From: Foetidibacter luteolus
Lineage (GTDB): Bacteria; Bacteroidota; Bacteroidia; Chitinophagales; Chitinophagaceae
NCBI RefSeq assembly: GCF_009650435.1
Contig: NZ_VVIP01000058.1
Coordinates: 124,001-188,000, forward strand
Direction: 5' to 3'
Length of the DNA: 64,000 bases
Shown here: piece by piece, positions 29,021 to 38,900 of the stretch
How the letters are laid out: every line of letters starts with the position of its first letter
Position numbering within the stretch: the first letter of the stretch is position 1
Notes under the pieces: generated by a model
The model's database searches: none
Seen by the model: the letters and a program-made list of their open reading frames with translations, nothing else
Told to the model about the DNA's origin: nothing
Translations under genes and position numbers: made by a program

Positions 29021-30922
29021 TTATTTTCCTTTGTTCCAGAAAATAAATGTGCCACGGTTGGTAGCGGTTATAATGTCTGGTGCGCCGTCTTTGTTAAGGT
29101 CAACCACGGTTACTTCAGAGCCTGCGCCGGAACGGTTGTGTATAAGCTCGGGCACAAACCTGGCGCCGCCGGGTGCATTTTTGTCCCGCACGGTTTTGTA
29201 CCAATAAAGTACGGGCGGCCCGTAGGAGTCGGGATCATACATATTGTCAAGATGTGTAAAGTAACGTTTACCCACTACAAAATCAGGAATACCATCCTTG
29301 TCTATATCGGCAAAAGCTGCGCCATGCGCCTGCGAAAAAGTTACATCGCCTGCGTTCTGCTGCGAGTAATCGTCGCTGATAATATGCCGCTCAAAACTAA
29401 TATTGCCCGCAGCGTCTCTCTTTTGCTCAAACCAAGCCAGGCCAAAGCCATGCACATTTAAGTTACACACCACATCGTTAAGGCCATCGCCGTTGGCATC
29501 ATATACAGCCATTAGTGCGCCGCCCACATTAGAAGCCCTGTTCTTGTACCGTCCAAAAGCAACAGGGTGATATTTCCAGGTAATGTTTTGTTTCAACTCC
29601 GCTGGCTGCTCCCACCAGCCGTTGGCGCCAAGTATATCTATGCGGCCATCGCCGTTAATATCGCCGGTGCCAATGCCATGCGCCAATGCATAGCCGGGTT
29701 CTGATACATTGTACTCTATCCATTTTTTGGTAGGATCCGACGGGTCTGGTTTGGCAAAACGAAAAGCACCGCCCGCCGCATACACCAGCTCTGGTTTGCC
29801 ATCCTTATCAATATCAATAAAATCCGTTGTTTCGCTTTGTACAGCGGGCAGTACATCGTAACCTGCCCAGCGGCGTGATTCTTTGCCCGGGTTTACATAC
29901 AATGTTGCAATAGGCGGCGTATTCAGTATATCCGGCCATCCGTCGTTATTAAAATCGTAGGTGAATTGTATATGCGTACGGCTGAATTCCTTTGAAGGGC
30001 CTACTGCCACGGCGGGGTAAATTTCCCGGTGCCTGGTAAAATCCGGGCCAAAGTAAATGTAGGGGCCAGATACCACATCCATGTGGCCGTCTTTATCATA
30101 ATCGCCTGCATCAGCGCCCCAGGAATAATACATATCGCTTATCTGCTGTACGGTAAAGCGTGGTGACACCTGCTCGGCAGGGTTAACCCGCACGGCAACA
30201 TCCTTGTACATAATATCTTTAAAGCTTGCCTGGCCATTACCGCCTACATACAATGCCAGCGGACCAAAACCGGTAATGCCATATGTGCCTTCCACTGCGC
30301 CGCCATTTTCCCGGCCATCATTTAAAAAACTCCTGATAACATTTGTTTCCAAAAAAACTTCAATGCCGTTCCATTCATTGTCGCGGAAATCTGTAGCAGG
30401 CCTAACCATGGGTACATCAGCCGGTTGTTTGGCGGGTGGCAGGCGTGGCACTTCCCTTAAAGTACCGGTATCCGGCGGCGGCGCCATACGGTAAAAAATA
30501 CCGCCTGCGGGCCTTAGCTTTTCCCTTTTTATTTCTTTGCCCTGCGCATCTAAATAAACCTGGCAGGGCAATGCACCTTCTTTACCCGGCGATACCAATA
30601 CCCCGGTGTAGCCTTCAGCGGTTTTCTGCATCCTGAACAATATGGCCGTATTGGCCTGCCCCGTAGCCCTAAACATGGCATGAAAGCCAATATCCTGGTA
30701 GCCGTTATCCATTACCAGCCAGCCACCTGCGGCATCTTTAGCCTTCCCGGTAATTTCCCCGTCTTTGGCCGTCCACTCTACGTTGCCCATTGCATGCCAG
30801 CCGCTAAGCCCGCTGCCTTTAAACTTATGGTCTGGCAGAAAGGTTAGCCCCAGGCTTTGTTGCTGCCCGTAACAAAAAACAAAGCCGGTAAAAAAGAACA
30901 AGCAAACAAGCATCTGCTTCAT
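29021..30922 (-). CDS. Secreted DUF1080-like plus FG-GAP/VCBS propeller protein
   Basis: 633 residues from the ATG at 30922; the frame extends 14 codons upstream, but this start places the signal peptide (MKQMLVCLFFFTGFVFCYGQ) at the N terminus. Residues 25-210 look like the DUF1080 (3-keto-disaccharide hydrolase) jelly-roll (GLSGWHAMGNVEWTAKDGEI). The rest carries seven FG-GAP/VCBS-like calcium loops of the type DxDxDG: DYDKDGHMD, DFNNDGWPD, DIDKDGKPE, DINGDGRID, DANGDGLND, DIDKDGIPD and DLNKDGAPD, indicating a seven-bladed propeller. The protein is probably periplasmic or surface-exposed and may bind or cleave an oxidised sugar. It follows the PQQ dehydrogenase gene on the same strand. Confidence 0.85.
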   Translation of the reverse strand: MKQMLVCLFFFTGFVFCYGQQQSLGLTFLPDHKFKGSGLSGWHAMGNVEWTAKDGEITGKAKDAAGGWLVMDNGYQDIGFHAMFRATGQANTAILFRMQKTAEGYTGVLVSPGKEGALPCQVYLDAQGKEIKREKLRPAGGIFYRMAPPPDTGTLREVPRLPPAKQPADVPMVRPATDFRDNEWNGIEVFLETNVIRSFLNDGRENGGAVEGTYGITGFGPLALYVGGNGQASFKDIMYKDVAVRVNPAEQVSPRFTVQQISDMYYSWGADAGDYDKDGHMDVVSGPYIYFGPDFTRHREIYPAVAVGPSKEFSRTHIQFTYDFNNDGWPDILNTPPIATLYVNPGKESRRWAGYDVLPAVQSETTDFIDIDKDGKPELVYAAGGAFRFAKPDPSDPTKKWIEYNVSEPGYALAHGIGTGDINGDGRIDILGANGWWEQPAELKQNITWKYHPVAFGRYKNRASNVGGALMAVYDANGDGLNDVVCNLNVHGFGLAWFEQKRDAAGNISFERHIISDDYSQQNAGDVTFSQAHGAAFADIDKDGIPDFVVGKRYFTHLDNMYDPDSYGPPVLYWYKTVRDKNAPGGARFVPELIHNRSGAGSEVTVVDLNKDGAPDIITATNRGTFIFWNKGK

Positions 30923-31010
30923 AATATCATAAATTTTAGTTTGGCTAACGCCATGTGCGGCCATCAGCCTGTTTTGTTTTACTATTTTTTCAGCCCTGGC
31001 TTATTTTAGA

Positions 31011-31097
31011 TACCAGCGACGGTATTTTATGGCATCGCCTGTTGCGTCGCAATCACTTCATCGTTCGGTTCATTGGGCAGCTTTTCAGCCCAGGTAG
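31011..31097 (+). repeat. TTGCGTCGCAA-type dispersed repeat, copy e
   Basis: A full copy: TACCAGCGACGGTATTTTAT, GGCATCGCCTGTTGCGTCGC, TTCATCGTTCGGTTCATTGG and GCAGCTTTTCAGCCCAGGTA. It lies between the FG-GAP gene and the PQQ dehydrogenase gene. Confidence 0.75.
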
Positions 31098-31098
31098 A

Positions 31099-31290
31099 GA
31101 ATATCGAACAAGGAACAAGGAATGTTGAATGAAGAATTACTCACCATTCACCACTCACCAAATGAATATCGAACAAGGAACAAGGAATGTTGAATGAAGA
31201 ATGAATGCCCCACACTCACCATTCACCATTCACCATTCACGATTCACTACTCCCTACTCACCACTCACCATTCACCACTCACCACTCACT
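31099..31290. repeat. 39-bp direct duplication and CACCATT/CACCACT simple repeat
   Basis: A 39-base segment starting GAATATCGAACAAGGAACAA occurs twice (31099-31137 and 31164-31202). It is followed by a run of short units ACTCACC/ATTCACC up to the stop codon of the PQQ dehydrogenase at 31286-31288. This is a decayed microsatellite of the kind seen between genes in Bacteroidota; no function is evident. Confidence 0.7.
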
Positions 31291-33610
31291 TCTCCGGCAA
31301 CGCAAACACCACATACGCCCCGGGTATTTTTTCCGGTGGTGTAGCCGGGCCTTTTGCCGTATCCCGCTTTTCTTCCTGCTGCCTGCCAAATACCAGTGGC
31401 GCGGTAGCACATAACGCCAGGTAATGCTTTCCGTTAATTTCATACATGGCAGGTATTGCCTCGGTAACAGCGGGCAGTTCGTACGACCATAACTGCCTGC
31501 CATTATCCACATCAAAGGCGTACAGCTTTCCGTCTTTGCCTGTGCAAAAGAGCACTCCGGTAGAAGTAACCACCATGCCCTGGCGCTGCGCCCTCAGCAT
31601 ACCCGTATTTTTAGCACCCAGCTTTTCAGCTTCCTTGTCAGAGCCAATGGGTATCTGCCATTTTATTTTGCCGGTATTAAGGTCGTAAGCCGTTATGGTT
31701 GACCACGGCGGGCTAATAATGTACGGAAAGTTAAGGCCCCATCCCGGTGGGATAAAATACCTGTCAAGCGGCACATCCGCATCTTCGGGATAAGGAACGC
31801 CATACTGTTGCCCAAACATGGCAGCGCCATTTAAGCCAGTCACTTCCCGCTGCTCTAACCCGCCGGGCGCCCCGCCTGAATCTACCACTGGGCCTGTAAC
31901 TTTAAACGGAATATTGTCCATAAAGGGGAACCGGCCACCACCCGGGCCGCTTGTAATATACTGGTATAGTTTCTTTACATCTTCTTCCTTAAGGCCGGGA
32001 AAAGCAGGCATTTCGCCTTTACCGCTATGCAGCACCTGTTGAAAATCTTTGAAACTGTGCCTCGATTTTAGCGATAGTAATTCGGGGCCTACGCCTCCCC
32101 TCCTGTCTGCGCCATGGCAGGCCATACAGGTGGTCATGTAAATTTTTTGCCCGCTTGCCGAAGCCTGCTGTGCCTCCAGCTCTTCTTTTGTTGGCGGTGA
32201 TATTTTTTTCACTTTGCCATAAACGGATGGCCATTCTACCGTACGTACAAACATCAGCCCTTTTTCCGGTATGGATGCTGTACTGCCCCAGCTTGCGCCA
32301 CCAACAGCACCCGGCATGGATATGGTTTCCCTGTCCATGGAAACGGGTACAAAAAGGCCGGAAGGTATGGTATCCACTCTTGCTTGCCAGTCCACTTTTT
32401 CAGCGTCTGAAAGAAAATAGGGATTAAGGTCTGCCGAGGTGAGTTTTTGCCTGTTAAAGGGAGGCACTACTGTTGGGTGAGGTTGGGTAGGCCATGCCTG
32501 TTCGCCGGGTATATCACTGGCGGGTACCGGCTTTTCTTCAATAGGCCACAAAGGCTCGCCGGTAACACGGTCAAACACGTACAGGAAGCCGTTTTTGCCG
32601 GCAACGGCAACGGCATCTGTTTTCTTTCCATCATGGTCAACAGTAATAAGCTGGGGCGCCGCTGCAAGGTCGTAATCCCAGAGATCGTGGTGCACGGTTT
32701 GATAATGCCACAGCCGTTTGCCGGTACGGGCATCCACAGCCAGCAGGCAGTTACCAAACAGGTTAGCGCCCACCCTGTCTCCCCCGTAATAATCATACGT
32801 GGGAGAACCCAGCGGGAAGTAAGCTATGCCGCGCTTATCATCAACGGTTATTTCTCCCCAGGTATTAACACCGCCGATATATTTATAAGCGTCTTTAGGC
32901 CAGGTATCATAGCCAAATTCGCCGGGCTGTGGCACGGTATGAAATATCCAAACCAGTTTACCGGTAACAACGTCATAAGCCCTGCAGTGGCCGGGTGTGG
33001 AAACATGATTTTCGCCAGGCGCCGAGCCGAGTATGATAAGGTTCTCAAATATTTTTCCAGGCGTGCCGGATTGCACCCTTGCTATTTTTTTCGGGTCTCC
33101 ACCAAGAGCCTCCTTCAGGTCAACCAGGCCTTTGTTGCCAAAACTTAGTATAGACTTACCGGTAGTGGCATCTATGGCCTGCAGGTAATTGTTTATCTGG
33201 AAAATCAGGCGCCGGTCTTTACGGTCTTTGCTTTCCCAGTAATTAATACCGCGCCTGGCAATGCCGGTAAGGTTGGCATGTATCCATATTTCCTTAGCTG
33301 TAACAGCGTTTAATGCAACCAGTGAACTGTTTTTAGCCAGCACATACATTACAGTATCTACTATAACCGGGTTCCACTGGTAAGTTTTACCATCTTCTAC
33401 GGCGTAAGACCAGGCCACCTGCAGTTGGTTGACGTTTTCTTTGGTAATGTCATCTACAACTACATATTTTGATTGGTCTGGCCCGCCACCATAATCCATC
33501 CAGGTAGTATGCTCATCTGAGCCGCTTTTGCATGCAAACAGAGAGACTAATGCAAAGGCCGGGATAATTGCGTTAATGTAACGGGGCCTTGAGTGTTTTA
33601 CAAACTTCAT
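31286..33610 (-). CDS. PQQ-dependent dehydrogenase with inserted cytochrome c domain (lipoprotein)
   Basis: 774 residues from the ATG at 33610; a lipoprotein signal ends in ALVSLFAC. The sequence is a quinoprotein beta-propeller with tryptophan-rich blade ends (VITGKLVWIFHT-like VVTGKLVWIFHT, ARTGKRLWHYQTVHHDLWDY). A cytochrome c domain interrupts it near residues 480-560: haem motif CMACHG (Cys near 495) and a probable axial Met in GEMPAFP. The propeller then resumes (TAYDLNTGKIKWQIPIG, KLYAFDVDNGRQLWSYELP). PQQ enzymes of this kind oxidise sugars or polyols in the periplasm and pass electrons through haem c to the respiratory chain. No PQQ-synthesis genes are in the window. It ends the susC2/susD2 strand order after a repeat-rich gap. 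Confidence 0.92.
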   Translation of the reverse strand: MKFVKHSRPRYINAIIPAFALVSLFACKSGSDEHTTWMDYGGGPDQSKYVVVDDITKENVNQLQVAWSYAVEDGKTYQWNPVIVDTVMYVLAKNSSLVALNAVTAKEIWIHANLTGIARRGINYWESKDRKDRRLIFQINNYLQAIDATTGKSILSFGNKGLVDLKEALGGDPKKIARVQSGTPGKIFENLIILGSAPGENHVSTPGHCRAYDVVTGKLVWIFHTVPQPGEFGYDTWPKDAYKYIGGVNTWGEITVDDKRGIAYFPLGSPTYDYYGGDRVGANLFGNCLLAVDARTGKRLWHYQTVHHDLWDYDLAAAPQLITVDHDGKKTDAVAVAGKNGFLYVFDRVTGEPLWPIEEKPVPASDIPGEQAWPTQPHPTVVPPFNRQKLTSADLNPYFLSDAEKVDWQARVDTIPSGLFVPVSMDRETISMPGAVGGASWGSTASIPEKGLMFVRTVEWPSVYGKVKKISPPTKEELEAQQASASGQKIYMTTCMACHGADRRGGVGPELLSLKSRHSFKDFQQVLHSGKGEMPAFPGLKEEDVKKLYQYITSGPGGGRFPFMDNIPFKVTGPVVDSGGAPGGLEQREVTGLNGAAMFGQQYGVPYPEDADVPLDRYFIPPGWGLNFPYIISPPWSTITAYDLNTGKIKWQIPIGSDKEAEKLGAKNTGMLRAQRQGMVVTSTGVLFCTGKDGKLYAFDVDNGRQLWSYELPAVTEAIPAMYEINGKHYLALCATAPLVFGRQQEEKRDTAKGPATPPEKIPGAYVVFALPEK

Positions 33611-33650
33611 AATGACAGCCATTGCTAAGAGCTATTATAAATAAGAGATA

Positions 33651-34022
33651 CCAAGTACGATTTACGAAGTACGAAGTACTATTTGCTATCTGCGATTCAG
33701 GAGGCATATAGCACCACTTACCAAGTACGATTTACGAAGTACGAAGTACTATTCGCTATCTGCGATTCAGGAGGCATATAGCACCATTTACCAAGTACGA
33801 TTTACGAAGTACGAAGTACTATTTGCCACCTATGATTCAGGAGGCATATAGCACCATTTACCAAGTACGATTTACGAAGTACGAAGTACTATTTGCCACC
33901 TATGATTCATGAGGCATATAGCACCATTTACCAAGTATGATTTACGAAGTACGAAGTACTATATGCTATATGTGATTCACGAAACATAGGCACCTTTCAT
34001 TAAGTACGATTTAGGAAGTACT
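33651..34022. repeat. 70-bp tandem repeat, five copies plus a partial sixth
   Basis: Units begin at 33651, 33721, 33791, 33861 and 33931, exactly 70 bases apart, with a partial unit at 34001. Each starts CCAAGTACGATTTACGAAGT and ends near GCATATAGCACCATTTA. Copies differ by a few bases. An inverted copy of the first 28 bases follows at 34140-34167 and a short one at 34081-34096. The array lies in the 796-bp gap between susD 2 and the PQQ dehydrogenase. Confidence 0.9.
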
Positions 34023-34080
34023 CAAACCAAATAAGAAGCACCATGCGGGATGAATGCAACACGATGCAAGCTTTAGGTGG

Positions 34081-34167
34081 TCGTACTTCGTACTTAATGC
34101 TGTTAAACAGCGTAGCCTACAAACAAGCACCTTGCAAAGAGTACTTCGTACTTCGTAAATCGTACTT
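34081..34167 (-). repeat. Inverted copies of the 70-bp array motif
   Basis: 34140-34167 is an exact reverse complement of the 28 bases at the head of each 70-bp unit (starting AGTACTTCGTACTTCGTAAA). A shorter match, TCGTACTTCGTACTTA, is at 34081-34096. Together with the direct array they could form long cruciforms or RNA stems. Confidence 0.8.
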
Positions 34168-34208
34168 AAACAAGCAACCCGCCTGCAAAGAGCCAACCTG
34201 TTACACCC

Positions 34209-34315
34209 GGGTGAGGGATTGCAGCGGATACCCCGGTGAGGGCCTGTGCATTGGCCTTTGTGCCGGAGTATGAGCGGAAAGCCCGACCCCTTGCGATAGC
34301 TTGGGGGCACCCCCT
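34209..34315 (+). repeat. AGCGGAAAGCC-type structured repeat, copy B
   Basis: A close match to copy A at 10498-10600: GGGTGAGGGATTGCAGCGGA, ATACCCCGGTGAGGG, GTGCCGGAGTATGAGCGGAA and GGGGGCACCCCCTG in the same order. Both lie downstream of a susD gene on the opposite strand. Confidence 0.7.
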
Positions 34316-34406
34316 GATTTAATACTGCTATGAATTTTAAAACGTGAAGTGACAAACATGCGTTTATAATTTTTACCATGCCTGACGCTTCACGTTTTAA
34401 TAAATA

Positions 34407-35909
34407 CTAATACCCGGGATTTTGCGTTATTTTTCCTTTGCTCAGGTTGATTTCGCTGAGCGGAATGGGGAAAATTTCATTTACACCATCCGTAAAGCCT
34501 TCACCTTTGGCAGTGTTGTATTTTGTCGCATAAGCCCTAAGCACCTGCCCTGCACGGCCCTGCCTAACCAACTCGAAAAAGCGTTCGTACTCCTGCCCGA
34601 ATTCCACCCGCTGCTCTTTCCAGATAAGCTGCCGTAAAGCATCTTTACCGGTAACAGTAACATCCGGCAGAATATTGGCATTACCCTGCCTTGCCCGGCG
34701 CCTTACCTCGTTAAGGTATTGCAGGGCTTCGTTGGTTTTACCCACTTCGTTGGCGGCTTCTGCATACCACAGGTACACTTTGCCAAGCCTCATATAAATA
34801 TCATCTTTACCAGCCTGCAATGTGCCTTGTATTTTCTCATTTTCCAGCACAAGTACCTTTTTATTAAGATAGCCGGTAGTGCTGTTGCCCACATTGGCAA
34901 CCCTGCTATCGGGCAACACATCGCCGTTTTTATAAACTGTTTGCCAAAGCCGGGGATCGCCTGGTTCAAAGGCGTCTACAAAGTCCTGCGTGGGCAGGTT
35001 AAAGCCCCACCCGTTCATAGCCCGGCTGCCCATAACGATGCCCAACTGGTTGTTGGCAGGCTGAGGGCCCAGGTCGTTAAGAAATTTAACCTGGAACACA
35101 TGTTCTTTGCTTGTTTCGCCATTTCGTGTAAACAGGAAATAATAATCTGATTCAAGCGCATACTCATGCGATGCGATAAGTTTGCCGAACCATTCTTCTG
35201 CTTTGGCAAAATCGTGCAGGTAGAGGTACACTTTACCGAGGTAGGCCTGGGCAGCGCCCTGGGTGGCCCTGCCATGGTCTGCCGCCGGGTAAGCAGTAGC
35301 TTTGGGCAAAACGGCTTCGGCCTCAGTAAGGTCTTTGATGATCTGCGCATATACATCCGCTTTGGGGGAGCGGGTAAGATCGTAAGATTCGAACTGGGAA
35401 GTTAGCACCAGGGGAACATCGCCGAATGTTTTTACCAGGTTAATATAATACCAGGCCCTCATGAATTTTGCTTCTGCGAGGTAACGTTCTTTAAGGGTTG
35501 CATCCATTTCGATGTTAGGAATGTTTTCCAGGGCAAGGTTGGTTCTGTTTACACCAACATACGAAACCTGGTATGCAAACCTTGTAGCATCATTATCTGC
35601 AGGGATGTTAAATAGCTGCACCTGCTGGGCGTATAACTGGTCAGAGCCAGACTCGCCGCCTTTGTCAGTATCATCAGAAGCCACATTACCCAGCACCCAA
35701 TGCATAAAACCGGGAGATACGTAAGTACAGCACCAGTTGTTGCCGGCAGCGGGTGCATACGCGGCTGTTATGGCACGGCGTGCATCGTCTGCCGTTATGT
35801 AGTTTACATCTGTACTAAGCTGCGCTACAGGATCTTTATACAAAGTTTTGCGGCAACCGGTAACCACCAGCAGCAGTGAGGCCGAGAATATATATATTAT
35901 GCGTTTCAT
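34407..35909 (-). CDS. SusD/RagB-family outer-membrane lipoprotein 2
   Basis: 500 residues with a lipobox (LLLVVTGC, Cys near residue 19). The RagB/SusD domain shows YLAEAKFMRAWYYINLVKTF and FGDVPLVLTS. The C-terminal SusD domain has EQRVEFGQEYERFFELVRQG and the terminal QNPGY. It pairs with susC 2 (35 bp between them). The surrounding genes suggest that this pair imports the compound fed to the PQQ dehydrogenase or to the transketolase set, rather than a classical plant polysaccharide. Confidence 0.95.
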   Translation of the reverse strand: MKRIIYIFSASLLLVVTGCRKTLYKDPVAQLSTDVNYITADDARRAITAAYAPAAGNNWCCTYVSPGFMHWVLGNVASDDTDKGGESGSDQLYAQQVQLFNIPADNDATRFAYQVSYVGVNRTNLALENIPNIEMDATLKERYLAEAKFMRAWYYINLVKTFGDVPLVLTSQFESYDLTRSPKADVYAQIIKDLTEAEAVLPKATAYPAADHGRATQGAAQAYLGKVYLYLHDFAKAEEWFGKLIASHEYALESDYYFLFTRNGETSKEHVFQVKFLNDLGPQPANNQLGIVMGSRAMNGWGFNLPTQDFVDAFEPGDPRLWQTVYKNGDVLPDSRVANVGNSTTGYLNKKVLVLENEKIQGTLQAGKDDIYMRLGKVYLWYAEAANEVGKTNEALQYLNEVRRRARQGNANILPDVTVTGKDALRQLIWKEQRVEFGQEYERFFELVRQGRAGQVLRAYATKYNTAKGEGFTDGVNEIFPIPLSEINLSKGKITQNPGY

Positions 35910-35944
35910 GTTAAATGAGTTGTTTTAGTTTTTACAATCAGGTG

Positions 35945-38900
35945 TCAGAGGCCGATATTAAGGCCTATCGTGTAAGTGCGTGGTATAGGGTAATTGGTTT
36001 CATCAATACCTATGTACAATGGGTTATTGGCACGATTGGTACCCATTTCAGGATCGAACCCTGAATAGTTGGTAATAGTGAAAGCATTTTGCACTGACGC
36101 ATATACCCTTGCACTTCTTAATTTGGATATGCTGGAAGGTATCCTGTAACCTATCTGGATGTTTCTTACCCTTAGATAAGAACCATCTTCAACATAGTAA
36201 GTGGATGAACGCATGTTGTTATTAGGATCGCTGGTTATTAAACGCGGCATCGTATTGCTGGTGCCGGGGCCTGTCCACCTGTTGTCCCAGACATTTTTGG
36301 TATAGTTGAAAAAGTTGGCGCCTTCTGTCCTGAACTTAAAGCCCTGGAAAATATCGTTACCGTAAGTGCCCTGTATCTGCACACGGAAGTCGAAGCCTTT
36401 ATATGACATGGTTCCTGTAAGACCGTAAGTGGCTTTGGGCCAGGGGTTGCCGATGATTGTCTGGTCCCGTGCATTGATAGTATCGTTGCCATCAAGGTCG
36501 CGGAAGCGGAAATCACCAGGCGCAGTACCATTGCTTTGATAAGCATGATCCTGCACTTCCCTCTCAGACTGGAAAACACCATCTACCTGCCAGCCAAAGA
36601 AAGAAGCGATGGGAGCACCTATCTGGGTAGAATTTACCAGGCCCACAAAACTGATGAACTGCTGGATGGCCGTACCTGCATTGCTTAACTGAGTTACTTC
36701 ATTTCTGTTGAAAGCGATATTGCCGGTAATGCTATAGCTGAAACCTTTGGAAGCCCTTTTATCGTAGCCAACCATAATTTCAACGCCTTTGTTTACCACA
36801 TTACCTCCATTAACATAGGGCGCTGTTGTAATACCACTATAACCTACCAGGGGCACCTGGAGCAACATATCGTTGGTTTTCTTATTATACCAGTCGAATG
36901 AAGCAGTTAGTTTTCCATCAAAGCCGGTAAAGTCAAAACCCAGGTTTATTTCCTTGGTTGCCTCCCACCTGAGATCCGGGTTACCCAGCGTGGTGGGCGC
37001 CTGGCCCCTTACTACAGAGCCGGGAGCGCCAAAAGAATAATTGATATTTGGCGTAACCAGGTTAGCAAAAGCATAGTTAGGCAAAGAGCTTTGATTACCG
37101 AGTGAGCCCCATCCGCCACGTATCATCAGGTTGTTGATCCACTTAACATTTTTCAGGAAATTTTCTTCTGACATTTTCCATCCTACAGAGAAAGAAGGGA
37201 AATAACCGAATTTGTTATTAGCGCCGAATTTGGAAGAACCATCGGCCCTGAAGTTTACGGTAGTAAAGTATTTACCGCCATAGTTATAGTTTACACGGCC
37301 AAGGTAAGAAAGGATTCCCCACTCGCCAGCGCCGCCGGCAACCCTGTTATTAGAAGTAGACAAGTCGAGATAGCGCAGATTTTCATTGTCTGTGGCGTTG
37401 GCTGGCAAGCCCTGGGCCTCTGCGACTATCGTTTGGGTAAAAGAGTTTTGGTCTGTCATACCTGCAAGCAACTCCAACGTATGTTCTCCGAAATTTTTTG
37501 TATAGGTAAGCGTATTGGCCCAGCTTGTTTCACGAAACCTGGTTGTTGTTTCTGTAAGCCTGGCTACATCATTAAAGTTAGAAGTGGAAATACGGTAAAC
37601 AGGCACGAACACTTTTTGTTCAGCATAACCTATATTGACATTGTATTGAGAGCGAAATACCAGCCCCTTGAATGGCGTAATTTCAATATAGGCGTTACCA
37701 TTAACCACAGGTCTTCTTGTATCATCATTGGTATAATGAATAGAAGCGGCAGGATTAGCGGAGTTAAGTGAGGTTGCAGAGTAACCCCAACTGCCGTCGG
37801 GCATTTTAACCGGAATCTCAGGGTTTGCAGTTAGCGTGTTACCGAGGATAGAACCAAAATTAAACTCGGCGATGTTGCTATACCTTGCCATACTTGCAGA
37901 CAGGTTCTGCCCCAGCTTTATAAACTTATTGATAGAATGTGATGAATTGATGCGCAGGTTAACCCTGTCGAACGAGGAACCTGTTATAATACCATCCTGT
38001 TTGGTGTAACCAGCCGAAAAGAAAAATTTGCTGAACTCGTTGCCACCGGAAGCACCAATATTTACATCTACCATAGGCGCCACCCTGAAAATGGCTTTCT
38101 GCCAGTCAGTGCCTTCACCCAGGCTTTCAGGATCCGGGTACAATGGGTTTTGCCCGGCGTTTCTTAAGCCTTCGTTATACAGTGTGGCATATTGCGTGGC
38201 ATTGGTTACAGGAAAGTAACGCTGTATCTGTTGCCAGCCTTGTGAAAAACTCACATCCAGTTGAGACTTACCCGAACGGCCCTGCTTGGTAGTAATAAGA
38301 ACAACACCATTAGCGCCCTGTGCGCCATAGATGGCCGCCGCGCTGGCACTCTTTAATACCTGTATGCTTTCTATCTGGTCCGGTGCAATATCCAGCGGGT
38401 TAGCATTGGGGTTGCCATCAATTACGTAGAGAGGCTCAGCATTGTTTACAGTACCACTGCCCCTTACACGTATCAATAAAGCCGAACCCGGCGCACCGGA
38501 GTTTTGCGACACCTGCAGACCGGCCACCTTACCCTGCAATGCCTGGCCAACCTGTATTACCGGTTCATCCGCTATTTCCTTAGCGCTCACTGTTCCGATA
38601 GCGCCTGTAACATCACTGCGTTTTTGGGTACCATAACCAACTACCACAACACCTTCCAGCGGGTTTGTTGAAGCCTGCAGCGCTACCCTTATCGTTGTTT
38701 TATCTCCTATAAAAACTGTTTGCGACTCTCTGCCGATAAACGTTACTGTAAGAGAATCGTAACCGGGCTGAACAGTTATGGAAAAATTACCGTTCACATC
38801 CGTTTGGGTTGCTTCTTTGGCCCCCTTAACGGTAACCGAGGCACCAACCACTGCCTCATTATTTGAGTCAACCACCGTACCGGTTACCTTTTTTTGCGCA

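Noticed and set aside
32447-33148. Long antisense frame inside the PQQ dehydrogenase gene
   Set aside because: The dehydrogenase frame has clear motifs along its whole length; the opposite frame is a by-product of codon bias.
33651-34022. Could the 70-bp array be a CRISPR?
   Set aside because: The whole 70-base unit is repeated, so there are no unique spacers between short repeats, the copies have diverged, and no cas gene is present. It is a tandem repeat.
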